In this document: positions 1-6,585 of the stretch, one piece after another | Layout: the number at the start of each line of letters is the position of its first letter | Numbering within the stretch: the first letter of the stretch is position 1 | Assembly (NCBI GenBank): GCA_946539475.1 | Contig: CAMNHM010000146.1 | Location: forward strand, 1-6,585 | Direction of reading: 5' to 3' | DNA: 6,585 bases | From: an uncultured Prevotellaceae bacterium | GTDB taxonomy: Bacteria; Bacteroidota; Bacteroidia; Bacteroidales; Bacteroidaceae | Program-made: the position numbers and the translations under genes | Notes under the pieces: model-generated | Databases searched by the model: none | Seen by the model: the letters and a program-made list of their open reading frames with translations, nothing else | What the model was told of the DNA's origin: nothing

Positions 1-360
<360 letters not shown>

Positions 361-371
361 AATTCAAAAAC

Positions 372-2984
372 TCACTGATAATCGACGGTCAGCTTCTGCA
401 GGTCGGCATCGCGGGAGCTGGAGCCATAGAAGAGTTCGTAACGGCCGGGCTTGACGCGCATGGTGTTGGTCTGGGCATCCCAGAACTCGAACGACTGGGG
501 CGTGAGCCGGATGGTGACATCAGCCGTCTGGCCAGCCTTCACGCTGACGCGCTGGAAACCGCGGAGCGACTTCAGCGGACCGTCGGCATCGGAGGGGTCG
601 CGGAGATAGAGCTGCACGACCTCGGTGCCGTCGCGACGACCAGTATTCTTCACCTTACATTGAAAATTGAACACTGAAGATGGAGCATTGGTGCCCTCAG
701 GACTGGCTTTTTCAACATTCAGTTTGCCATCTGTGATCTCGAAGGTGGTGTAGCTCTGTCCGTAGCCGAAGGCGAAGAGGGGGTCGCTGAAATAGCGATA
801 GGTGCGTCCACGCATGGAATAGTCCTCGTAGTCGGGCAACTGGCTGGTGGACTTATAGAACGTGACGGGCAACTTGCCGGCGGGGTTGTAGTCGCCGAAG
901 AGCACATCGGCCACGGCCGTACCTCCCTCCTGACCCGGATACCACACCTGGAGGATGGCATCGCAACTCTCGGCTTCGGGGGCGAGGGCGATGGCAGAGC
1001 CTGAGCAGCAGACGAAGATGACGGTCTTGCCTGCAGCCTTGAGCGCACGAAGGAAGTCGCGCTGCACACGGGGCAATTCGATGCTGGTGCGGTCGCCTCC
1101 CTTGAAGCCCTCGATGTTGACGGGCATCTCCTCTCCCTCAAGGGCTGCAGAGATGCCTCCACAGAAGATCACCTGGTCGATACCGTCGAGCTGACGGATG
1201 GCCTGCTGGTAGTCGATGGGCAACTCCTTGGCGACATTGATCTTCATGTTAGCCCCCCAGGTCTTGACGAACTGGAAGCGCACCTCGATGTCGTAGGTCT
1301 TGCCCTTCACGGCCTGGATGGGCGTACGGGTGGGCGTGGTGCGCCAGGTATGCTCCACGAACTGGCGCTCGCCGTTGATGTAGAGCTCGAAGTGGCCGCA
1401 GCCCTCCACATTGACCACATACTCGCCCGACTCCTTTGGCGTGAAGGTGGTCTCGTACTTGGCCGAGAAGTCTTCTATCTGTACGCCAGGGGCGAAGTTG
1501 TGCATGCCGGCAGTGGTGACGGCCAGCGGCGTGGTGTAGTACTGTGTGGTGACGGGACGGCCCTCCATCTCGGTATTGTTCCAGAAGGTGCCGCGCAGGC
1601 CCTTCTTGCCTCCGACGGCACACTGGGAGGCCAGCAGGCAGTCCATCACCTTGTCGTAGGTAAGGTCGCAGCCGGGCAGGTAGACGAGTTTCTTCTGCTT
1701 GCCCCTGATGCCGTCGAGGATGGTGACGGTATGGTTGGGCGTACCATTGTAGTTGCCCCACATCAGGGGCTTGTCGTCGGCATTGGGGCCGATGACGGCT
1801 ATCTTCCCTGCATTCCTGCGCAGAGGCAGCACGCCGCCCTTGTTCTGCAGCAGCACAATGGACTGACGGGCCATGTCGAGAGATATCTGGGCATGCTCCT
1901 TCGACGACATTGCCGAATAGGGTATCCTGGACCATTCCACGAGTGCGGGGTCGTCCATCTCGCCCAGGTCGAAACGGCCTTCGAGCAGACGGATGACATG
2001 CTTGTCGACCTCAGCCTCGGAGAGCAGTCCTGCCCTGACGGCCTCGGGGATGCTCTTATAGGCATAGTCGAAGCCGCACTCCACGTCGGTACCGGCCAGC
2101 ACGGCCTTCGAGGTGGCATGGACGGGCGTCGACGACGACTTATGGTTCTGGTAGAAGTCGGTGACGGCTCCGCAGTCACTCACCACGAGGTAGCGGAAGC
2201 CCCACTCGTCGCGCAGGATTTGCTGCAACAGACGGTTGGACCCGCAACAGGGGTCGTCGTCGAGACGCTGGTAGGCGCACATCACCTCGCGCACCTTGGC
2301 ATCCTGCACCAGCACCTTGAAGGCGGGCATGTAGGTCTCCCAGAAGTCGCGCGGCGAGACATGGTTGAGATTGGCCGTATGACGGGTATACTCCGGACCG
2401 CTGTGGACGGCATAGTGCTTGGCACAGGCCCACAACTTGCGGTACTTGGCATCCTCGGGCCCCTGCAGGCCGCGCACCACCTGGGTGCCCATCACGGAGG
2501 TCAGGTAGGGGTCTTCGCCGTAGGTCTCCTGCCCGCGTCCCCAGCGGGGGTCGCGGAAGATATTTACATTGGGCGTCCAGACGGAGAGGCTATGGAACTT
2601 CTCGTCCTCACCAGAGCCGCGATACATACGTTCATTATACTGGGCACGGAACTCAGTGCTGGCGGCGTCGAACACCTTGAACAGCAAGGCGGGGTTCCAC
2701 GAGGCAGCCATCGCCACCGGCTCGGGGAAGACGGTCACATTGCCCATGTTGGCTGCGCCGTGCAGGGCTTCGCTCCACCAGAAGAACTTCTTGATGCCCA
2801 GGCGCGGGATGGCCGGACTCTCGTCGAGCATGAGCATGGCCTTCTCCTCAAGGGTTAACCTACTGCAGAGATCCTTGGCACGCTCCAGGGGAGAAAGCGA
2901 AGGATCCTGATAAGAAAATGTCTGTGCCGACATACTCATGCCGACACAGACGAACAATGATATTGATAACAAGCAACGTTTCAC
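372..2984 (-). CDS. GH3 beta-glycosidase (beta-xylosidase/beta-glucosidase type) with PA14 insert, secreted
   Basis: This is a secreted GH3 enzyme expected to release single sugars from non-reducing ends of beta-linked oligosaccharides in the periplasm. I choose the GTG at 2984 (870 aa), because it gives a clean signal peptide starting MKRCLLSISLFVCVG with cleavage at MSA|Q (20/21). The longer reading would start at a TTG at 3023 that lies upstream of the promoter -7 box. The N-terminal TIM-barrel carries WSEALHG (70-76), FRDPRWGRGQETYGEDP (about 143-159), AKHY with Lys189-His190, and VVSDCG with nucleophile Asp270. The alpha/beta C-terminal domain is split by a PA14 domain at roughly 462-587. 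ALEGEEM at about 614-620 offers Glu616 as a candidate acid/base. GDYNPAGKLPVTF (697-709) and a fibronectin-III-like domain (about 755-850) follow. The architecture and motifs resemble Prevotella/Bacteroides Xyl3-type beta-xylosidases; substrate cannot be fixed from sequence alone (glucoside or arabinoside remain possible). It is the first gene of a likely operon with the esterase. Confidence 0.95.
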   Translation of the reverse strand: MKRCLLSISLFVCVGMSMSAQTFSYQDPSLSPLERAKDLCSRLTLEEKAMLMLDESPAIPRLGIKKFFWWSEALHGAANMGNVTVFPEPVAMAASWNPALLFKVFDAASTEFRAQYNERMYRGSGEDEKFHSLSVWTPNVNIFRDPRWGRGQETYGEDPYLTSVMGTQVVRGLQGPEDAKYRKLWACAKHYAVHSGPEYTRHTANLNHVSPRDFWETYMPAFKVLVQDAKVREVMCAYQRLDDDPCCGSNRLLQQILRDEWGFRYLVVSDCGAVTDFYQNHKSSSTPVHATSKAVLAGTDVECGFDYAYKSIPEAVRAGLLSEAEVDKHVIRLLEGRFDLGEMDDPALVEWSRIPYSAMSSKEHAQISLDMARQSIVLLQNKGGVLPLRRNAGKIAVIGPNADDKPLMWGNYNGTPNHTVTILDGIRGKQKKLVYLPGCDLTYDKVMDCLLASQCAVGGKKGLRGTFWNNTEMEGRPVTTQYYTTPLAVTTAGMHNFAPGVQIEDFSAKYETTFTPKESGEYVVNVEGCGHFELYINGERQFVEHTWRTTPTRTPIQAVKGKTYDIEVRFQFVKTWGANMKINVAKELPIDYQQAIRQLDGIDQVIFCGGISAALEGEEMPVNIEGFKGGDRTSIELPRVQRDFLRALKAAGKTVIFVCCSGSAIALAPEAESCDAILQVWYPGQEGGTAVADVLFGDYNPAGKLPVTFYKSTSQLPDYEDYSMRGRTYRYFSDPLFAFGYGQSYTTFEITDGKLNVEKASPEGTNAPSSVFNFQCKVKNTGRRDGTEVVQLYLRDPSDADGPLKSLRGFQRVSVKAGQTADVTIRLTPQSFEFWDAQTNTMRVKPGRYELFYGSSSRDADLQKLTVDYQ
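655..689. repeat. Heptamer array embedded in the GH3 coding sequence
   Basis: On the plus strand 662-689 reads as four 7-base units, GAAAATT, GAACACT, GAAGATG and GAGCATT, each one base away from the GAA(C/G)ATT unit seen intact at 333-360. A fifth unit TTACATT at 655-661 matches 5 of 7, mirroring the degenerate fifth unit of the intergenic array. In the GH3 frame the region encodes about NAPSSVFNFQCK (residues 766-777), the first strand of the FnIII-like domain just before VKNTGRRDGTEVVQ. The codons here (AAT, GCT, CCA, TCT, TCA, TTT, CAA, TGT) are AT-rich and unlike the GC-rich codon choice of the rest of the gene. Confidence 0.65.
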
Positions 2985-3009
2985 TTTAAGGATCTTTAAA
3001 ACGACGGTG

Positions 3010-3017
3010 CAAAGGTA
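3010..3017 (-). promoter_or_regulatory. Probable -7 box of the GH3-esterase promoter
   Basis: The minus strand reads TACCTTTG here, a match to the Bacteroidetes -7 consensus TAnnTTTG. It is the only such match on this strand in the intergenic region. Transcription would start near 3003-3005, giving a leader of about 20 bases before the GTG at 2984. No TTG lies at the usual 17-23 base spacing upstream, so the -33 element is weak or absent, which would be compatible with need for an activator (inference). Confidence 0.6.
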
Positions 3018-3081
3018 CGGCAAAATTGCAAAATGACCTTTTCAGCAGGTAACAAATTCTTTCGTATGTGTATCTTTTGAC

Positions 3082-3100
3082 CAGAAATGATACTTTTCTG
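3082..3100. promoter_or_regulatory. Small inverted repeat in the divergent promoter region, possible operator
   Basis: CAGAAA (3082-3087) and TTTCTG (3095-3100) are perfect 6-base inverted arms around a 7-base spacer. A second, overlapping pair, GTATC (3070-3074) and GATAC (3089-3093), has 5-base arms. The sites sit just upstream of the -33 element of the sensor promoter and about 65 bases upstream of the GH3 -7 box, a plausible place for a regulator to contact either promoter. Short arms in AT-rich DNA also arise by chance, and nothing identifies the protein. Confidence 0.2.
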
Positions 3101-3109
3101 CCTTTTTTC

Positions 3110-3140
3110 TTGCATATTTCGGTAGAATTTTGTATTTTTG
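3110..3140 (+). promoter_or_regulatory. Promoter of the sensor pair, Bacteroidetes -33/-7 type
   Basis: TTG at 3110-3112 and TATTTTTG at 3133-3140 are separated by 20 bases, matching the Bacteroidetes sigma-ABfr layout TTG - about 17 to 23 bases - TAnnTTTG. Transcription should begin near 3146-3148, leaving a leader of about 27 bases before the ATG at 3174. The TTG that would extend the reading frame to 3138 is part of the -7 box itself, so it cannot be the translation start. No other promoter is visible before the second sensor gene. Confidence 0.7.
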
Positions 3141-3173
3141 CAACCTAAATGGAAAAGGCCTAAAACTTTAGCC

Positions 3174-4661
3174 ATGCGTCGACTATTCAAGCGCATCACC
3201 AACAAGTTGTCAGTACGCCTCAGCGTGAAGGTCGTAATGTCGGTCGCCGTCCTGCTGTTCGGGGCGATGATCATCATGCTCCATTTTTCACGCAAGGCCA
3301 TCAAACAGGAGGCCTTGGAGAAGGCCCAGATAACGCTCGACGGTTCCGTGGAGCAGATAGACAACATACTGCTCACGGTGGAACAGTCGACGGGCAACAT
3401 CTACTGGAACTTGCTGCGCGACCTGGATCATCCGGAGAAGATGGACGCCTACTGCCTGAGGCAGCTGGAGGCGACACCTTACATCACGGGTGCCACCATC
3501 GCATTAGAGCCCTATTTCTACGGTCGGCAGCAGGAACAGTTCTTCGTGTACTACAGAAGGCAGAGCCAGCAGGGGCACTTCACCAAGCAGTCGCCACTGC
3601 TGAAGACGGAGACCTTCGGCACCGGTCCCTATCGCGGACAGGAGTGGTACGCCACCACCATCAAGGAGGGCAGAACGGCATGGATAGGGCCGCTGAAGGA
3701 CACCGATGCCGAGGGAGAGGCGGTCATGACATTCGCACTGCCCATCTTCGACCGCAAGGGCCAGCGAGTGGGCGTACTGGCCGTAGACATGGCACTGAGC
3801 CTGCTCACAGACATCATCCACGCGACGAAGCCGTCGCCCAACTCCTACTGCACGCTACTGGGCAGGGACGGCTCGGTCATCGTACACGCCGACACCTCCA
3901 ATCAGCAGAAGGTCAACGTGATGCAGATGGCTAACGACCAGGCAACCATCGACGCGGCAAAGGCCATGATGGCCGGAGAGACGGGATACAAGCAGCTCAG
4001 ACGGAAGAGCAAGAACTACTACATATTCTATAAGCCCTTCGAACGCGCCGACGTGCCGGGACGCGCCAACGACCAACTGGGATGGAGCGTGGGCATCATC
4101 TACCCGGAATCCGACATCATGGGTGAATACAACAGACTGCTCTACGTCGTGCTGGCAATAGGTATCATCGGAGTGATAGTGCTCCTGCTGCTCTGCCAGA
4201 CCATCCTGCACAGACAGCTGCTGCCACTGCGACTGCTCACGAGATCGGCGCAGCGCATCGCCAAGGGACACTTCGACGAGACCATCCCCGAGAGCAAGAA
4301 GAGCGACGAGATAGGACAGTTGCAGAATCACTTCATACAGATGCAGCAGTCGCTGGATGCACAGATGGGAGAACTGAAACATCTCACCTACACCCTGCAG
4401 CAGCGAGGGGAGAATCTAAACGCAGCCTACAGCAAGGCACAGGAGGCCAATCGCATCAAGACAGCCTTCCTGCACAACATGACCAACCAGATGCTGGCAC
4501 CATCGGGAACCATCGTGGAACACGTCAGCCGACTGAACGACACCACCCACGACCTGACCCCTGAAGAGGCCGACAGACTGGCAGAAGAGATACAACAGCA
4601 GGGAGAGGCCATCACCGAACTGCTGAACAACCTGATTATCACCTCACAGACAAAGGCATGA
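3174..4661 (+). CDS. Cache-HAMP membrane sensor ending in a degenerate DHp domain (pseudo-histidine-kinase)
   Basis: This 495-residue protein starts at the ATG at 3174. TM1 is about residues 18-38 (VVMSVAVLLFGAMIIML), the periplasmic Cache-like sensor about 60-310 (with EWYATTIKEGRTAWIGP at 157-173 and GVLAVDMALSLL near 200), TM2 about 322-341, HAMP about 342-396, then a coiled coil. The last 70 residues resemble a DHp two-helix unit: KTAFLHNMTNQMLAP (429-443) aligns with KTLFIQNMTHQIRTP of the next gene, so the phosphoacceptor His is Asn438 and the RTP motif is LAP. A second helix with AEEIQQQGEAITELLNNLI closes the domain and the protein stops there: no N, G1, F or G2 boxes, so no ATP-binding domain. 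It cannot be a self-sufficient kinase. The gene shows no internal damage, and its stop overlaps the next start (ATGA), so it looks selected rather than decaying. Likely role: a signal-sensing partner of the adjacent kinase (inference). The ligand is unknown. Confidence 0.85.
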   Translation: MRRLFKRITNKLSVRLSVKVVMSVAVLLFGAMIIMLHFSRKAIKQEALEKAQITLDGSVEQIDNILLTVEQSTGNIYWNLLRDLDHPEKMDAYCLRQLEATPYITGATIALEPYFYGRQQEQFFVYYRRQSQQGHFTKQSPLLKTETFGTGPYRGQEWYATTIKEGRTAWIGPLKDTDAEGEAVMTFALPIFDRKGQRVGVLAVDMALSLLTDIIHATKPSPNSYCTLLGRDGSVIVHADTSNQQKVNVMQMANDQATIDAAKAMMAGETGYKQLRRKSKNYYIFYKPFERADVPGRANDQLGWSVGIIYPESDIMGEYNRLLYVVLAIGIIGVIVLLLLCQTILHRQLLPLRLLTRSAQRIAKGHFDETIPESKKSDEIGQLQNHFIQMQQSLDAQMGELKHLTYTLQQRGENLNAAYSKAQEANRIKTAFLHNMTNQMLAPSGTIVEHVSRLNDTTHDLTPEEADRLAEEIQQQGEAITELLNNLIITSQTKA

Positions 4662-6577
4662 ACAGGATCAGACACTCACTCGCATCGAAGCTCAGCCTGC
4701 GCATCCTGCTGCTGACAGCTCCACTGTTCATCGTGGGGCTGGGCATCCTGTTCATACAGTCGAGACAGATCCTGAGAAAGGAATCTGAGCAGAGGGCCAC
4801 CAGCGCGCTCAACACCAGCATGGAGCGGCTGAACCGCTACCTGAGGACGGTAGAGACCGCCGTCAACGCCAACGAGTGGCTCGTCTTGGAGAACCTGCAG
4901 CCCGACTCACTGCTGACCTACTCGCGCCAGATCACCATGCTCAACGGCAATACCGACGGTTGCTCCATCACCACGGAACCGGGCCTGTTTCCGGAATACG
5001 GACGCTACTTCTCGGCCTACTCCGTGCTGCAGGGAGACACCATCGTCACCGTCAGGGAGAAACCCTACGAATACTTCGAGAAAGTATGGTACAAGACTCC
5101 CAAGATGCTGGGCAAGGCCTGTTGGGTGGAACCCTTCGACGACTACAACGAGGGCACCCTCTCTGCCAGCGACTACATCGCCTCCTACTGCAAGCCACTC
5201 TTCAACCCCGACAGCCAGATGATAGGCGTCATCACTGCCGACATAAAACTGCACCGACTGGCAGACGCCATCGACGACGAGCAGCCCTATCCACACTCCT
5301 ACTATATCATGATCGGAGAGAAGGGCAACTTCTTCGTTCACCCCGACTCCACCATGCTCTACGAGAAAACCATCTTCAGCGACAAAGACCCTAAGAAGAA
5401 TGCCGACATCTTCGCCCTGGGCTACCAGATGAGTGCAGGCCATGAGGGCAGCATGCAGGTGAGAATCGACGGGCAGGACTGTCTGGTATGCTACAAACCC
5501 GTGGAAGGCACATCGTGGAGCCTGGCCCTGGTATGCCCTCTAAACGATATCCTGAAGAACTATCGCCGACTGGCCTATATCCTGGTGTCACTCGTCGTCA
5601 TCGGACTGATAGTCATCATCCTGGTGTGCCGTCAGAACGTGAACATGGCCGTGAGCCCTATCAGGCAACTGTTGAGACAGGCACAGCGCATCGGCGAAGG
5701 ACACTACGACGAGCAGATAGCCCACACCAGCAGGGACGACGCCGTGGGACGACTGCAAAACAGCTTCGCCACGATGCAGGAGTCGCTCAACCACCACGTG
5801 AACGACATACACCACGCCAACGAAGAAACCGAGCAGCGCAACCAGCAACTGGCAGAGGCCACCCGCATGGCAGAGGAAGCTGCCCACCAGAAGACACTCT
5901 TCATACAGAACATGACCCACCAGATACGGACACCACTCAACATCATCATCGGCTTTGCGCAGGTGCTGCGCGACAGCTGCGGCTCTGGCGCCAGCCAGGA
6001 AGAGCGACTGCCCGAAGAGGAAATCAAGGGTATCACCGACATGATGCAGCGCAACACCGTATCGCTGCACCGCATGCTGCTCATGCTCTATGACAGCTCC
6101 GAGACCGGAATGGCCCAGGAACAGGCCAGTCTGAAGAATGACGTCCTGGGATGCAACCAGCTGGCACGGGAGTGTATCGAAGAGAACAACCGACGATTCC
6201 CCGGCGTCAATTTTGCCTTCAGGACAGAGGTGCCCGACGACCTTACTATCCGCACCAACAAAGTCTACCTGTCGCGCACCATCCTCGAGTTGCTCTACAA
6301 CGCTGTGAAATACTCCGACAAGCAGCACATCACCCTCTGCGTGGGAACCACAGACGAGGGGGTGAGCTTCACCGTGGAGGACACAGGACCCGGCATGGAC
6401 CCGGATTACCTCGGACAGATGTACGAGCCATTCACCAAGGTCAACGACCTCTCGGAGGGACTGGGACTGGGGCTGCCCCTGTGCCAAAACCACGCCAGCA
6501 ACCTGGGAGGCGACATCACACTCGACCCCGACTACCATGAGGGATGCCGATTCATCGTGAAACTGCCGAGACTTTGA
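4658..6577 (+). CDS. Cache-HAMP sensor histidine kinase
   Basis: This is a complete inner-membrane histidine kinase of 639 residues. TM1 is about residues 13-33 and the periplasmic Cache-like sensor about 50-300, with VWYKTP (143-148), a GKACWVEPF segment and GVITADIKLHRLADAI near 190-205. TM2 is about 304-324, HAMP about 325-378, coiled coil about 378-410, DHp about 405-480 with NMTHQIRTPLN (phosphoacceptor His421), and an HATPase_c domain about 500-637. The ATPase has an N box LLYNAVKYSD (Asn548), G1 EDTGPGM (574-580), F box YEPFTK (589-594) and G2 GLGLGL (601-606). The residue after the catalytic His is Gln, not the usual Glu/Asp. Its ATG overlaps the stop of the preceding pseudo-kinase, indicating translational coupling. 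HAMP segments of the two proteins are closely similar (AQRI..GH[FY]DE.I and LQN.F..MQ.SL), so they are paralogues likely from tandem duplication. No receiver domain is fused, and no response regulator is in view, so the output is unknown. Confidence 0.95.
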   Translation: MNRIRHSLASKLSLRILLLTAPLFIVGLGILFIQSRQILRKESEQRATSALNTSMERLNRYLRTVETAVNANEWLVLENLQPDSLLTYSRQITMLNGNTDGCSITTEPGLFPEYGRYFSAYSVLQGDTIVTVREKPYEYFEKVWYKTPKMLGKACWVEPFDDYNEGTLSASDYIASYCKPLFNPDSQMIGVITADIKLHRLADAIDDEQPYPHSYYIMIGEKGNFFVHPDSTMLYEKTIFSDKDPKKNADIFALGYQMSAGHEGSMQVRIDGQDCLVCYKPVEGTSWSLALVCPLNDILKNYRRLAYILVSLVVIGLIVIILVCRQNVNMAVSPIRQLLRQAQRIGEGHYDEQIAHTSRDDAVGRLQNSFATMQESLNHHVNDIHHANEETEQRNQQLAEATRMAEEAAHQKTLFIQNMTHQIRTPLNIIIGFAQVLRDSCGSGASQEERLPEEEIKGITDMMQRNTVSLHRMLLMLYDSSETGMAQEQASLKNDVLGCNQLARECIEENNRRFPGVNFAFRTEVPDDLTIRTNKVYLSRTILELLYNAVKYSDKQHITLCVGTTDEGVSFTVEDTGPGMDPDYLGQMYEPFTKVNDLSEGLGLGLPLCQNHASNLGGDITLDPDYHEGCRFIVKLPRL

Positions 6578-6585
6578 AGATTGAA
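6576..6585. repeat. Start of a heptamer array at the kinase stop codon, cut by the window edge
   Basis: GAAGATT (6576-6582) followed by GAA (6583-6585) repeats the unit found at 333-360. The first unit begins inside the TGA stop codon of the histidine kinase (6575-6577). Only one and a half units are visible before the window ends, so the array length is unknown; on its own this could be chance, but the position directly at a gene end matches the GH3-esterase junction. Confidence 0.5.

Noticed and set aside
1350..2858. Long plus-strand open frame (502 codons) opposite the GH3 gene
   Set aside because: It is the antisense shadow of a GC-rich gene with unmistakable GH3 motifs; its translation has low-complexity Gly/Val/Leu/His composition, no recognisable domain, and no promoter.
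2922..2984. Lipoprotein signal (Cys at residue 13) in the GH3 protein
   Set aside because: SLFVC does not fit the lipobox, since Phe and Val occupy the positions that need small residues; MSA|Q is a good signal peptidase I site.
3157..3715. Amino-acid-binding dCache signature in the first sensor
   Set aside because: A Trp-Tyr pair and a later Asp are present, but the Arg expected two residues before Trp-Tyr is not in place (RGQEWY), so the ligand class cannot be claimed.
3174..4661. Pseudogene or frameshifted half of one long kinase gene
   Set aside because: The next gene has its own TM1, Cache, TM2, HAMP and DHp, so the two are not halves of one protein; the frame of the first gene is intact throughout.
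5588..6538. Long minus-strand open frame (316 codons) opposite the histidine kinase
   Set aside because: It covers the HAMP, DHp and ATPase motifs of the kinase in antisense, and its Val/His/Leu-rich translation is typical of a shadow frame.
4658..6577. Hybrid two-component system of the type that controls polysaccharide utilisation loci
   Set aside because: There is no Reg_prop beta-propeller sensor, no receiver domain and no AraC-type HTH; the protein ends after the G2 box and final strand.

Overview
The window looks like chromosomal DNA from a Bacteroidales bacterium, most likely a Prevotellaceae-type gut or rumen organism. The evidence is: two promoter -7 boxes of the Bacteroidetes form TAnnTTTG, start codons without clear Shine-Dalgarno sequences, a xylan-type glycoside hydrolase/esterase gene pair, and a Cache-HAMP sensor kinase of a style common in that group. 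The coding DNA is fairly GC-rich. The intergenic and repeat segments are AT-rich.

Layout. On the minus strand, a GH3 glycosidase with an inserted PA14 domain (2984 to 372) is followed after 40 bases by the 5' part of an SGNH/SASA-type carbohydrate acetylesterase (331 to beyond the left edge). The gap between them is almost entirely a tandem array of a 7-base unit, and there is no separate promoter, so the two genes probably form one transcript. Both carry signal peptides. Together they would deacetylate and trim short xylan-type oligosaccharides in the periplasm. A 189-base AT-rich divergent region (2985-3173) holds a -7 box for each direction and a small inverted repeat. No gene-free stretch exceeds 300 bases.

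On the plus strand, two related membrane sensor genes overlap by four bases (ATGA at 4658-4661). Both encode TM - periplasmic Cache - TM - HAMP - coiled coil - DHp. The second (4658-6577) is a complete histidine kinase with phosphoacceptor His421 and a full ATP-binding domain. The first (3174-4661) stops exactly after the DHp helices, has no ATPase domain, and has Asn438 where the phosphoacceptor histidine should be. It reads as a pseudo-histidine-kinase co-translated with its active paralogue, which suggests a heteromeric two-input receptor. No response regulator lies inside the window.

The heptamer GAA(C/G)ATT occurs at three places: between the GH3 and esterase genes, inside the GH3 coding region (as AT-rich codons that stand out from the rest of the gene), and at the histidine kinase stop codon running off the right edge. 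The pseudo-kinase/kinase pair and this dispersed heptamer repeat are the two things most worth a second look.
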